64,000 bases of DNA from an uncultured Lachnospiraceae bacterium (GCA_934293575.1 CAKQYU010000007.1:55219-119218), one strand, 5' to 3'. Numbered from the stretch's first letter, positions 43,795-52,145 are shown. Numbers and translations are program-made. The notes: a model not told the origin generated them from the letters alone.

Positions 43795-45039
43795 TTATCT
43801 CACCTCATGATGCTTGAATGCCCGTCCTGCAAAAGGCAGTACAACAACAGTCAGACACAGATACGTGAGCCATCTCATGGTTCCGTAAGGAATTACAACC
43901 TTTCCAAAAGGATACGATACCATACTTTGTAATCCAAAAGAAGAAAGAGAAGAATATGGAAGCAACTGGAGAATATGATTGTAAACTCCATTAGTCATAC
44001 TTTCCTTCAAGAAAATCGGGATAAAGAAGAACACCAACATAATTGCCAGTACCGTCAGACCATTCTTTGATCGTGCTGAAATCCATAAGGTTGTACTGAT
44101 GATTCCCATTGCTACTGCATAGAATGCTGCAACAAACAGCATGGCTGCCTGAAGATTCGTTACGGCATACGGACACTGGAAATAGATACTCTGAATCGGC
44201 ATATCCCAACCGGATATTCCATACCATCCAAACATCATTACAAACCCGATTACCACATTAACTGTACAAAACAGTAAGCCATATAAAATTGCCGCAATAT
44301 TCTTGGCGGTAATGATTTTTGATTTTCCGTATTTTGTGGTTAATATGATATTGTCTGTATTCTGCTCATATTCCCCCGCATAAACAGTCGCCATAATAAT
44401 AAACAATGCAATTAAAGGAATGCAGTAAAAGCTTGCCATATCAAACCACTGATTGAAACCCTCCACATAACCGTAGGATATCGGAGTCCGGATTTCAGAG
44501 GCCTCAGATATCCAGTATTTTTGCTCCGCATCGGTATACTGCCAGTCGGAAGAACCCTGTATAAGGGTATCTCTTAACCGATTTGTCCGAGCTTCATACA
44601 ACGGTTCTATCTCATTTAAGTTCAATTTTTTTATATTTTCTCCCCATGATTGAATACCCGGTTCATCATAGACATGTCCAAGCTCCGTTACCAGCCATCT
44701 ATGAGGAATATAATAAGAACAGTAAACATCATCCGTAAAATGTTCACCGGTTTCATCCGTCACAAAATACTTCGGATTTTCCAGCATTTTCTGATATTCT
44801 TCCAGATATTCCTTTGCCTTTTCTTCGGTTATGGGGCCTTCTAATTTTTTACAGACAGATTTGGTATATTCTACGTAATCCCTTCCTTTCATGGTTTCCT
44901 TCTTTTCATTATAAGTCCATACCTGATCGATGTTTAAGACCATACTTAAGGCCATAAGCAAAAATGTTCCAAAAAGAACGATTTTGTTCATCCTTTTCTT
45001 ATATATTTTTTGAAATTCAAATAGAATTAAACTCTTCAT
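43795..45039 (-). CDS. ABC-2 type transporter permease
   Basis: A 414-aa membrane protein beginning MKSLILFEFQKIYKKRMNK. One N-terminal helix, then a ~150-residue polar external domain, then about five helices (SFYCIPLIALFIIMATVYAG; ILYGLLFCTVNVVIGFVMMF; AMLFVAAFYAVAMGIISTTL; TVLAIMLVFFFIPIFL). The GEYEQNTDNIILTTKYG loop is typical of ABC-2 permeases that accompany a lone ATPase. The start is ATG 45039 with AAAGGA upstream; the frame opens 8 codons earlier at the ATPase stop. Substrate unknown. Confidence 0.88.
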   Translation of the reverse strand: MKSLILFEFQKIYKKRMNKIVLFGTFLLMALSMVLNIDQVWTYNEKKETMKGRDYVEYTKSVCKKLEGPITEEKAKEYLEEYQKMLENPKYFVTDETGEHFTDDVYCSYYIPHRWLVTELGHVYDEPGIQSWGENIKKLNLNEIEPLYEARTNRLRDTLIQGSSDWQYTDAEQKYWISEASEIRTPISYGYVEGFNQWFDMASFYCIPLIALFIIMATVYAGEYEQNTDNIILTTKYGKSKIITAKNIAAILYGLLFCTVNVVIGFVMMFGWYGISGWDMPIQSIYFQCPYAVTNLQAAMLFVAAFYAVAMGIISTTLWISARSKNGLTVLAIMLVFFFIPIFLKESMTNGVYNHILQLLPYSSLSSFGLQSMVSYPFGKVVIPYGTMRWLTYLCLTVVVLPFAGRAFKHHEVR

Positions 45040-45055
45040 CTTTCTATCCTTTCCT

Positions 45056-45928
45056 TTACTCATTCACAGCATCCTGAAACTCATATAAATACAAATCCTC
45101 CAGTGTCGGTGTAACGACTTCTGCATTCTTCGTTGGCATTTCATCAGCCGCAACCCGCAGCTCCACGCTGTCTCCCTCATGACGAAGATTTATAATGTCA
45201 TGATTTTCACAAAGCTTCCGTGCACCTGTATCATCTGTTACTACACGCCATACCTTTCCTTCCATTCCGGATACCAGTTCCTCTACGGTTCCCTTTTCAA
45301 TGAGACTGCCCTTTTTCATGATCAGGATCTCATCTGCAATATACTCCAAATCCGAGACGATATGAGTGGACAATATAACAAGTCGGTCTTTTGCAAAATC
45401 GGAAAGCAAATTACGAAACCGCACTCTTTCCTTCGGATCAAGTCCCGCTGTCGGTTCATCCAATACTAAAATCTTCGGATTATTTAACATTGCCTGTGCA
45501 ATTCCAAGGCGCTGTTTCATTCCTCCGGAATAGGTTTTTATCTTTTTACCGGCTACATCCGATAACCCCACCAGTTCTAATAATTCCACTGTTTTTTTCT
45601 TTGCAATTCCCGGCAGCAAACCCTTTAGTGCCGCAATATACAACATAAATTCCTTTGCACTAAATTCCTTATAATACCCAAAGTCCTGTGGCAAATAACC
45701 TAATTGGTCGCGATAGTTTTCTCCTAGCTCCTGGATTGTTTTTCCATCCAGCAAAATTACCCCCTCCGATGGGGTGGAAATTCCACAAATCATACGCATC
45801 AACGTTGTCTTTCCCGCTCCATTTGCTCCTAATAATCCATATACACCGGTTCCGAATTTGATGTTCAGATTCGAAACCGCCGTCTTATCACCAAATTGTT
45901 TACTTATATTTTTAATATTCAGTTCCAT
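45056..45928 (-). CDS. ABC transporter ATP-binding protein
   Basis: A 290-aa ATPase of the BcrA/CcmA branch: Walker A GANGAGKTT, Q-loop LGYLPQDFGYYKEF, signature YSGGMKQRLGIAQA, Walker B ILVLDEPTAGLDP, H-loop STHIVSDLEYIAD. A C-terminal ~70-residue extension (VWRVVTDDTGARKL) follows. It pairs with the permease 16 bp downstream and overlaps the upstream membrane gene by 17 bp. Confidence 0.95.
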   Translation of the reverse strand: MELNIKNISKQFGDKTAVSNLNIKFGTGVYGLLGANGAGKTTLMRMICGISTPSEGVILLDGKTIQELGENYRDQLGYLPQDFGYYKEFSAKEFMLYIAALKGLLPGIAKKKTVELLELVGLSDVAGKKIKTYSGGMKQRLGIAQAMLNNPKILVLDEPTAGLDPKERVRFRNLLSDFAKDRLVILSTHIVSDLEYIADEILIMKKGSLIEKGTVEELVSGMEGKVWRVVTDDTGARKLCENHDIINLRHEGDSVELRVAADEMPTKNAEVVTPTLEDLYLYEFQDAVNE

Positions 45929-46676
45929 AATACTTCCTTTCTCTTAACCTATTGTTATCCGAATACAAATGCCATAGACTTCCCATCATACAAATACACA
46001 GACCTGTGGAAACCACAAATAAGATCACCCACAAAAATTGATAATCCGGAGCATAGATTACATTCTTCCACCTCGGAAGAACGGTAAACACGCCGCATAC
46101 AAGAGCCATATAACTCAGTGCCATATAACGATACGCATACCCCTCACCGGTAAAATTCAACAGGAAAAAGAGTCCGGTCACCGTAATGTTAAACGGAACC
46201 AAGGTATACATTAAAAGATTCACATATGCCTTTCCGCTCATCAGATGTAATGCAACAATCCAAACAGCCATTAAAATCAAATCCGTAATACCTAAAATAA
46301 TCATCCGGGAAAGAAGCTGCTTTTTAACGGAAAATCGCATGGTAGCTTCCAATTCCAGCATTTTTCTCCGAAAAATATTTCCAATCTCATCAACCTGAAA
46401 AATGACAAATACCGGTGTCATCGTGGAAATAAATGACTCCACACAATAATTGGCATCAGGAGACTGTATATACCGTTTCGCGCAAATGCATAACAGTGCC
46501 AACGCCGCAAGCTGTCCAATCCACATCCTTGTACTGATAAACCGTACCTGACCCCATATAAATTCAATATCCGTCATGCGTTTTTTCTCAAAAGACGCAA
46601 GGAAAAGCTTTCTCGCTTCTTCCTTCTTCTCATTATCCGGTTTCGGAATCATTGTATATTCCTCATAACCTGCCAT
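45912..46676 (-). CDS. Membrane protein of the ECF sigma/ABC operon
   Basis: A 254-aa protein with a charged cytoplasmic N-terminus (~50 residues) and about six membrane helices. It has no zinc-binding HxxxCxxC motif, so it is not a standard anti-sigma factor, but it may play that role or form part of the transporter. ATG 46676 is chosen because GGAGG lies 8 bases upstream. The gene overlaps the sigma factor gene by 14 bp. Confidence 0.8.
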   Translation of the reverse strand: MAGYEEYTMIPKPDNEKKEEARKLFLASFEKKRMTDIEFIWGQVRFISTRMWIGQLAALALLCICAKRYIQSPDANYCVESFISTMTPVFVIFQVDEIGNIFRRKMLELEATMRFSVKKQLLSRMIILGITDLILMAVWIVALHLMSGKAYVNLLMYTLVPFNITVTGLFFLLNFTGEGYAYRYMALSYMALVCGVFTVLPRWKNVIYAPDYQFLWVILFVVSTGLCICMMGSLWHLYSDNNRLRERKYYGTEY

Positions 46677-47193
46677 TATCATTACCTCCCTTCCTGATCT
46701 CCTGCTGTAACAGACTCTGTGCTTTTTTCAAATGATATTTTGTTGTAGATAATTGAAGACCCAATATCTTTGCAATATCCTTTATCTTCAAATCCTCATC
46801 AAAGCGTAAATAAATGATTTCCCGTTCCAATTCCGGCAGCCTGTCCATTGCCTGCTGAATACAAATCCGATTTTCGATACGATTAAAATCACTTGTATTC
46901 AACGGCAGTTCCGTATCCTCCAGAGAATATTCCACAGGCCTTTTAAAATAATCCTTGCATAAATTTCCCGCAATTACATATAAATAATTCTCAAACTTAC
47001 CATAATGCCGATAGTCCGAAAAATGCCGGCACACCCTTAAAAATACTTCCTGTGTGATATCCTGTGCAGCTTCCTTGTGCCTTACATGACGATAACAGTA
47101 GCGATATATGACATCATAGTACTGCTCAAACAGGCGGTTTAAGCTGTCTATGTCGCCTTTTTTTGCCTTTTTCACATCTGCATTTTCTCTCAC
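46663..47193 (-). CDS. ECF-type RNA polymerase sigma factor
   Basis: A 176-aa sigma-70 family protein. Region 2 is FEQYYDVIYRYCYRHV with AAQDITQEVFLRVCRHF; region 4 is the helix-turn-helix DEDLKIKDIAKILGLQLSTT. The start is GTG 47191-47193, placed seven bases after an unusually strong Shine-Dalgarno GGAGGTGA; the frame extends 20 codons upstream but without a site. It leads an operon with a membrane protein and an ABC transporter, a layout used for envelope stress or bacteriocin resistance. Upstream is the palindrome 47302-47529. Confidence 0.94.
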   Translation of the reverse strand: MRENADVKKAKKGDIDSLNRLFEQYYDVIYRYCYRHVRHKEAAQDITQEVFLRVCRHFSDYRHYGKFENYLYVIAGNLCKDYFKRPVEYSLEDTELPLNTSDFNRIENRICIQQAMDRLPELEREIIYLRFDEDLKIKDIAKILGLQLSTTKYHLKKAQSLLQQEIRKGGNDNGRL

Positions 47194-47301
47194 TACTGTA
47201 TCACCTCCGAAACGTTTCATACTATATAACGATACACCCACCAAAAAAGTCAAACAAATTTTTCAAATTTCTTGAAATTTTCTACCTTATCTCTTACTAT
47301 A

Positions 47302-47529
47302 TCCTATAGACAATTGCGAAATGCGGGAAGAACTGAATGACTTTGTACAAAATTTAATATATATATCGCAGACCCGCTTGCGCTTCGTTCCGCACATAAC
47401 GGCACTAAACTCAGGCAAGGCAACAGCCTGCCTTCGTTAAGTGCCGATGTGCTTCAAGAGTCTGCTTCTATATTATATTAAATTTTGCGCAAAGCTTAAA
47501 AACTTCCGCGTTTTTCCCTCTCCTATAGG
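47302..47529. repeat. Long intergenic palindrome between the sigma gene and mscL
   Basis: A ~228-bp inverted repeat. Outer arms TCCTATAG (47302-47309) and CTATAGGA (47522-47529), GCGGGAAG/CTTCCGC, CTTTG/CAAAG, AAAATTTAATATA/TATATTAAATTTT, GCAGAC/GTCTGC, CTTG/CAAG, GCACAT/ATGTGC, GGCACT/AGTGCC and an apical CAGGC/GCCTG. It shares its core with 39623-39836. It fills most of the 375-bp gap; the remainder (47194-47301, 47530-47568) should hold the divergent promoters. Confidence 0.85.
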
Positions 47530-47568
47530 ATATTTTACAGGAAAATGTTACGAAAGGAAGAATTTACA

Positions 47569-47985
47569 ATGAGAAAATTTTTAGAGGAATTTAAGGCATT
47601 TGCATTAAAGGGAAATGTAATGGACATGGCAGTAGGTGTTTTAATCGGTGGTGCATTTTCGGGAATCGTTACCTCCTTTACGGATAATATCATTAATCCC
47701 ATTATCAATTGTATCGGTGGTGCCGAGGTTCAGGGAAAACTGCATTTAATCGGAGATAACTATATTGACTATGGTACATTTCTTACGGCAGTAATCAACT
47801 TCTTAATTATGGCATTCATTATCTTTCTTTTGATGAAAACCATTAATAAGATTATTTCCATCGGACATAAAACGGAAACTGAAGCTGCTCCTTTAACAAG
47901 AAAATGTCCTTATTGCTTAGGGGAAATTCCAATCGATGCAGTAAAATGTATGCATTGTACATCAGATGTTCCCGAAGAAAAATAG
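47569..47985 (+). CDS. mscL: Large-conductance mechanosensitive channel with zinc-ribbon tail
   Basis: A 138-aa MscL, the emergency valve that opens under membrane tension. FKAFALKGNVMDMAVGVLIG is the classical N-terminal helix and first membrane segment, NFLIMAFIIFLLMKTINK the second. The cytoplasmic tail is atypical: it ends with a zinc-ribbon-like CPYCLGEIPIDAVKCMHC in place of the usual charged helix. ATG 47569 has AAGGAAG upstream. It is transcribed toward the glycolipid genes, 18 bp before the glycosyltransferase. Confidence 0.95.
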   Translation: MRKFLEEFKAFALKGNVMDMAVGVLIGGAFSGIVTSFTDNIINPIINCIGGAEVQGKLHLIGDNYIDYGTFLTAVINFLIMAFIIFLLMKTINKIISIGHKTETEAAPLTRKCPYCLGEIPIDAVKCMHCTSDVPEEK

Positions 47986-48003
47986 AAAAGGATTTGAAGC
48001 AAT

Positions 48004-49137
48004 ATGAAAATATTAATACTCTCCTGCGATACGGGAGAAGGTCATAACAGCGCCGGCAAGGCTGTAAAAGAAGCAGCAGAATTAAAAGGGCATACCGTAG
48101 AGATGTTAGATATGTTTTTGTTGTCGGGAAAGGGAACCTCCCATGCAGTGGCAGGGGCTTATATCGGTATTGTAAAGCATATTCCCTTTTTCTTTGGCTT
48201 TCTTTATAAGCTGGGCATGTTGATTTCCAGCGCAAAACGGAAATCTCCGGTTTATTATGCCAATACATTACTAGGAAGAAAACTGGCTGCCTACATTGAG
48301 GAACAGCATTTTGATCTTGTTGTAACGCCTCACTTGTATCCGGCGGAAACTATGACCTATATGAAGAAAAAGGGACTTTTGCACATCCCTGTTGTTGCGG
48401 TCGGCACAGACTACACCTGTATTCCATTTTGGGAGGAAACCAATCTGGATTATTATATAATTCCCCATGAGGATTTAATTCCGGAATATGTAAAACGAGG
48501 CGTTCCAAAGGAGAAGCTGCTGCCATACGGTATTCCAGTCGGTCAGAGCTTTTGCATCCACCAGCCGGAAAATATTGCCAGACAACAGCTCCATCTTCCC
48601 CCTGACGTTCCAATCTTTCTTGTAATGAGTGGAAGCATGGGATTTGGAAAGCTTCCTTTCTTTGCGGCAGAGTTGGCGCTCCGGTGTCACAACAAGGAGC
48701 ACATTGTCATCATCTGCGGAAATAACACAAGAGCAAAGAAACTGTTGCAAAGAGAATTCCGTTTTCATAGGCGGGTGCATATTATTGGGTATACAACTCT
48801 CGTTTCCGCTTATATGGATGCCTGCAATGTTATCTATACCAAACCGGGAGGACTTACTTCTACGGAAGCACTAGTTAAAAACATACCAATTGTTCATACC
48901 GCTCCCATTCCGGGATGCGAAACCGCAAACCTGAAGTTTTTCAGAACAAGACATCTATCCGTCTCTTCCAAGTCACTTTCAAAGCAGATTGAACTTGGAA
49001 AAATCTTAATTGAAAATGAAACACTTAGAAAACAAATGTCGGATGCGCAGCAAAAAGAGGGAAAACCGGATGCTGCCATGAACATTATAAATTTATTGGA
49101 ACGGTTACAATCGGAATCATACTTATATGAAGGGTAA
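48004..49137 (+). CDS. Diacylglycerol glycosyltransferase-like protein (MGD1/UgtP family)
   Basis: A 377-aa GT28-type glycosyltransferase. The N-terminal MGDG-synthase motif is ILILSCDTGEGHNSAGKAV; CTDYTC-like VAVGTDYTCIPFW and the C-terminal donor-binding YTKPGGLTSTEAL follow. Family members move glucose or galactose onto diacylglycerol to form membrane glycolipid, often the anchor of lipoteichoic acid. It is coupled to the PlsY-like acyltransferase, whose gene starts 4 bp after its stop, so the pair belongs to lipid synthesis. Confidence 0.92.
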   Translation: MKILILSCDTGEGHNSAGKAVKEAAELKGHTVEMLDMFLLSGKGTSHAVAGAYIGIVKHIPFFFGFLYKLGMLISSAKRKSPVYYANTLLGRKLAAYIEEQHFDLVVTPHLYPAETMTYMKKKGLLHIPVVAVGTDYTCIPFWEETNLDYYIIPHEDLIPEYVKRGVPKEKLLPYGIPVGQSFCIHQPENIARQQLHLPPDVPIFLVMSGSMGFGKLPFFAAELALRCHNKEHIVIICGNNTRAKKLLQREFRFHRRVHIIGYTTLVSAYMDACNVIYTKPGGLTSTEALVKNIPIVHTAPIPGCETANLKFFRTRHLSVSSKSLSKQIELGKILIENETLRKQMSDAQQKEGKPDAAMNIINLLERLQSESYLYEG

Positions 49138-49141
49138 TATT

Positions 49142-49741
49142 ATGTTATATCTGTTATTTACACTTTTAGGTTTTTTTCTCGGAAGTATATTATTTGCCTA
49201 CTGGGTACCTAAAATAATCAAAAACATTGACATCCGTGAACTTCCGGAGGATCACAATCCGGGTGTTGCCAATGCATTTATGTATAGCGGATTCTTTTGC
49301 GGTTCCTCCGCACTTTTATTGGATCTTGTAAAAGGGTTTCTTCCTGTTTTTACAGGACAATATTTTTTGGATATTCATTCCTTATTATTCATACCGGTTC
49401 TTGTCGCACCGGTGCTCGGACATGCATTTCCGTTTTTCCGAAAGGAAAACGGTGGCAAAGCAATTACCGTCTCCTTTGGTGCATTGCTCGGTCTGTTTCC
49501 AATGATGAATCCTGCCCTATATCTTGCATTTTTTTATATTTTCTTTTCTCTTATTGTTGTCGTAGGTCCACATTCCTTCCGGTCCGTGATAACATTCGGA
49601 ATGTTTGCATTAAGTGTATTTTTTACAATTAAAATTCCATCTTTGCAAATCAGCAGTTTTCTGATTGCCGGAATTGTAATCTATCGGCATTTTATAAAAT
49701 ATCAGGGTGAACCACTGAGTATTCATTTATTTACTGCGTAA
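49142..49741 (+). CDS. plsY: PlsY-like glycerol-3-phosphate acyltransferase
   Basis: A 199-aa membrane protein with the three PlsY motifs in altered form: GSILFAYWV near the N-terminus, HNPGVANAFMYSGF (for the usual GSGNxGATN phosphate loop), LLLDLVKGFLPV, and GHAFPFFRKENGGKA. PlsY uses acyl-phosphate to acylate glycerol-3-phosphate. The divergence of the second motif suggests a paralogue rather than the main enzyme. ATG 49142 has AAGGG seven bases before it; ATG 49127 has no site. Confidence 0.85.
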   Translation: MLYLLFTLLGFFLGSILFAYWVPKIIKNIDIRELPEDHNPGVANAFMYSGFFCGSSALLLDLVKGFLPVFTGQYFLDIHSLLFIPVLVAPVLGHAFPFFRKENGGKAITVSFGALLGLFPMMNPALYLAFFYIFFSLIVVVGPHSFRSVITFGMFALSVFFTIKIPSLQISSFLIAGIVIYRHFIKYQGEPLSIHLFTA

Positions 49742-49748
49742 AATAAAT

Positions 49749-49787
49749 AAAAGGAGCCAGGCACCACAAAGTGTCTGACTCCTTTTT
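49749..49787. terminator. Bidirectional terminator between plsY-like and rplA
   Basis: AAAAGGAG-c-CAG-g-CAC pairs with GTG-t-CTG-a-CTCCTTTT around CACAAA. T-runs on both strands allow it to end both convergent operons. Confidence 0.85.
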
Positions 49788-49811
49788 CACGTTCTGCTAT
49801 CAAATTTGATA

Positions 49812-50504
49812 TTAGCTAAGCTTAACAGTATTTAATTTAACGCCAGGACCCATTGTAGATGTAAGAGTAACACTCTTCATATACTGACCCTTAGCTGCTG
49901 CTGGCTTAACCTTGTTAATTTCATCTATTAACGCTTGGAAGTTGTCTGCTAACTGCTCCTCAGAAAAAGAAGCCTTACCAACTGGAACATGTATAATGTT
50001 GTTCTTATCAAGTCTGTATTCAATCTTACCAGCTTTGATATCTGCAATTGCCTTTGTTACATCCGGAGTAACTGTACCGGCTTTTGGATTTGGCATTAAT
50101 CCCTTTGGTCCAAGTACACGACCAAGACGACCAACTACACCCATCATATCAGGTGTTGCTACAACTACATCGAAATCTAACCATCCATCATTCTGAATCT
50201 TTGGAATTAATTCCTCGCCACCAGCATAGTCTGCACCTGCTGCAAGAGCAGCATCAATCTTATCCGGTTTAGCAAAAACTAAAACCTTAACTGTCTTACC
50301 TGTTCCATGAGGAAGAACAACAGCTCCACGAATCTGCTGATCTGCATGACGTCCATCAAGACCCATTCTTAAATGAGCTTCGATTGTCTCATCAAACTTA
50401 GCATTTGCTGCTTTCTTTACAATTGAAACTGCCTCCGGAATATCATATAACTGTGTCTTGTCTACAAGCTTTTTCGCTTCAACATATCTTTTACCTTTTT
50501 TCAT
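49812..50504 (-). CDS. rplA: 50S ribosomal protein L1
   Basis: A 230-aa L1, the stalk protein that moves with E-site tRNA and a translational repressor of its own operon in many bacteria. It starts MKKGKRYVEAKKLVDK and contains IEAHLRMGLDGRHADQQIRG and LGRVLGPKGLMPNPKAGTV. ATG 50504 has AGGAGG 10 bases upstream; the 19-codon extension is rejected. It is the last gene of the operon: rplJ and rplL, which usually follow, are absent. Confidence 0.98.
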   Translation of the reverse strand: MKKGKRYVEAKKLVDKTQLYDIPEAVSIVKKAANAKFDETIEAHLRMGLDGRHADQQIRGAVVLPHGTGKTVKVLVFAKPDKIDAALAAGADYAGGEELIPKIQNDGWLDFDVVVATPDMMGVVGRLGRVLGPKGLMPNPKAGTVTPDVTKAIADIKAGKIEYRLDKNNIIHVPVGKASFSEEQLADNFQALIDEINKVKPAAAKGQYMKSVTLTSTMGPGVKLNTVKLS

Positions 50505-50520
50505 CTTATAAAAACCTCCT

Positions 50521-50548
50521 GTGGTATTATCGGGAGCGACCCTCCCAC
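50521..50548 (-). promoter_or_regulatory. L1-type leader motif upstream of rplA
   Basis: On the minus strand GTGGGAGGGT-CGCT-CCCG-ATAATACCAC folds with GTGG/CCAC and GGG/CCC helices just before the rplA ribosome site. A near copy precedes rplK (51080-51106). I infer an L1 autoregulatory site. Confidence 0.65.
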
Positions 50549-50632
50549 TAAATTTACTCAACCTATATAGACATCCATTCTACCAAACTTAAATTCATTC
50601 CTTCTCGTTCCGTATCAGGATGGGCTTAAAGC

Positions 50633-51058
50633 CTAATCTTCAACTACAATACCCATTGAACGAGCTGTACCTGAAATCATACTAATTGCTGCTTCAATGC
50701 TACCTGCATTTAAATCCGGCATCTTAAGCTCTGCGATTTTCTGAACCTCAGCTTTTGAAATAGTAGCAACTTTTGTTTTATTAGGAACAGATGAAGCTTT
50801 CTGAAGCTTGCATGCTTTCTTTAATAAAACTGCAGCTGGTGGAGTTTTTGTTACAAAACTGAAACTTCTATCAGCATATACTGTGATAACTACAGGAATA
50901 ATCATATCTCCCTGATCTGCTGTTCTAGCATTAAACTGCTTTGTGAATTCTACGATATTAACACCATGCTGACCTAAAGCTGGACCAACCGGTGGTGCAG
51001 GAGTTGCCTTACCTGCTGGAATCTGTAATTTAATATAACCTTCGACTTTTTTAGCCAT
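50633..51058 (-). CDS. rplK: 50S ribosomal protein L11
   Basis: A 141-aa L11, the GTPase-centre protein and thiostrepton target region. KVEGYIKLQIPAGKATPAPP and VGPALGQHGVNIVEF are the N-terminal proline-rich signature; KMPDLNAGSIEAAISMISGT the C-terminal RNA-binding part. Complete, with AGGAGG upstream. Confidence 0.98.
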   Translation of the reverse strand: MAKKVEGYIKLQIPAGKATPAPPVGPALGQHGVNIVEFTKQFNARTADQGDMIIPVVITVYADRSFSFVTKTPPAAVLLKKACKLQKASSVPNKTKVATISKAEVQKIAELKMPDLNAGSIEAAISMISGTARSMGIVVED

Positions 51059-51079
51059 CTTTGTTTCCTCCTAATTCAT

Positions 51080-51106
51080 GTGGTCAAACGGGATATACCC
51101 TCCCAC
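51080..51106 (-). promoter_or_regulatory. L1-type leader motif upstream of rplK
   Basis: On the minus strand GTGGGAGGGT-ATAT-CCCG-TTTGACCAC, the same fold as the motif before rplA with different loop bases. It lies in the nusG-rplK gap, the usual place for the L1 operator of L11-L1 operons. Confidence 0.68.
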
Positions 51107-51117
51107 TTTTCTGATTC

Positions 51118-51654
51118 TTAATCAATCTTCGTAACTTCCATAAAATTAATCTCTACAGATGTAGCACGACCAAAAATGTCAACTTCAATAGTAACTGTCT
51201 GCTTTGCAGTATTGACATCCGTAACAACTCCAACCGTACCTTCCCAGGCACCGGCTACAGCCTTTACAGTATCACCGATTTCTACGTCAATTTCCATTTC
51301 CGGAACGCGGATACCAAGATTTTTCATCTCTGACTCTGTAAGTGGCACCGGTTTTGATCCAGGACCTACAAATCCTGTTACACCTCTTGTATTCCGGACA
51401 ACGTACCATGTTGCATCATTCATAATCATGTTCAAAAGAACATAACCCGGAAACAATTTTTTTGAAACCACTTTTTTAGAACCATTCTTTAATTCCACAA
51501 CATCCTGCAATGGAACCAATACTTCGAAAATCTGATCCTGAAGTTTTCTGTTTTCTATTGTCTTTTCAATATCAGCTTTTACCTTATTTTCATAGCCGGA
51601 ATAGGTATGAGCTACATACCATCTTGCTTCGCTTGTATTTTCTGCTTCTGCCAT
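51118..51654 (-). CDS. nusG: Transcription termination/antitermination factor NusG
   Basis: A 178-aa NusG: NGN domain RWYVAHTYSGYENKVKADIE, RKLFPGYV-like KKLFPGYVLLNMIMND, VVRNTRGVTGFVGPGSKP, and a C-terminal KOW domain (VGDTVKAVAGAWEGTVGVVT). It binds RNA polymerase and couples it to ribosome or Rho. ATG 51654 has AGAGGTGA upstream; the 13-codon extension is rejected. 13 bp after secE. Confidence 0.98.
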   Translation of the reverse strand: MAEAENTSEARWYVAHTYSGYENKVKADIEKTIENRKLQDQIFEVLVPLQDVVELKNGSKKVVSKKLFPGYVLLNMIMNDATWYVVRNTRGVTGFVGPGSKPVPLTESEMKNLGIRVPEMEIDVEIGDTVKAVAGAWEGTVGVVTDVNTAKQTVTIEVDIFGRATSVEINFMEVTKID

Positions 51655-51667
51655 ATGCTCACCTCTC

Positions 51668-51868
51668 CTATCCAACAATAAATGATAAACCAATCTGCAT
51701 TAACCAATCAATGAATGCCACAATGACTCCAATCACGATTGCCGCAATCACAACAGCTACAGACTGCTTTCTTAAAAGCGTCTTATCAGGCCAAATTATT
51801 TTACGGAATTCTGCTTTTAACTCAGTGAAAAAGCCTCTTTTGAAAGATGCATCATTTTCATTTGCCAT
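51668..51868 (-). CDS. secE: Preprotein translocase subunit SecE
   Basis: A 66-aa single-span SecE that clamps SecY. FFTELKAEFRKIIWPDKTLL is the conserved amphipathic helix, followed by one membrane helix (VAVVIAAIVIGVIVAFIDWL). ATG 51868 has GGAGG upstream; a GTG three codons earlier overlaps that site. Sits between rpmG and nusG as in most bacteria. Confidence 0.97.
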   Translation of the reverse strand: MANENDASFKRGFFTELKAEFRKIIWPDKTLLRKQSVAVVIAAIVIGVIVAFIDWLMQIGLSFIVG

Positions 51869-51886
51869 CTTACTCACCTCCGTTAA

Positions 51887-52036
51887 TTATTTGGTCTCTT
51901 TGTGTAAGGTATGAGCCTTACAGAATCGACAATACTTCTTAAGTTCCATACGTTCTGTGTGAACTCTCTTGTCCTTAGTCAGATTATAGTTACGCTGTTT
52001 ACAATCTGTACATGCCAATGTAATCTTTACTCGCAC
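51887..52036 (-). CDS. rpmG: 50S ribosomal protein L33
   Basis: A 49-aa L33 of the zinc-binding (C+) type: VKITLACTDCKQRNY has the first CxxC and KKYCRFCKAHTLHKETK the second. The start is GTG 52034-52036 with GGAGGTG upstream. It is the first gene of the rpmG-secE-nusG-rplK-rplA operon. Confidence 0.95.
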   Translation of the reverse strand: MRVKITLACTDCKQRNYNLTKDKRVHTERMELKKYCRFCKAHTLHKETK

Positions 52037-52145
52037 AACTTCCACCTCCGTCATATTATTTTTCACTTTTTCTTCTGTACAAATTCAAGCGTTAATTCGA
52101 AAATTTGCACACAAAAAAAAAGCCTCGACTTCCGCCGCAAAGCTA

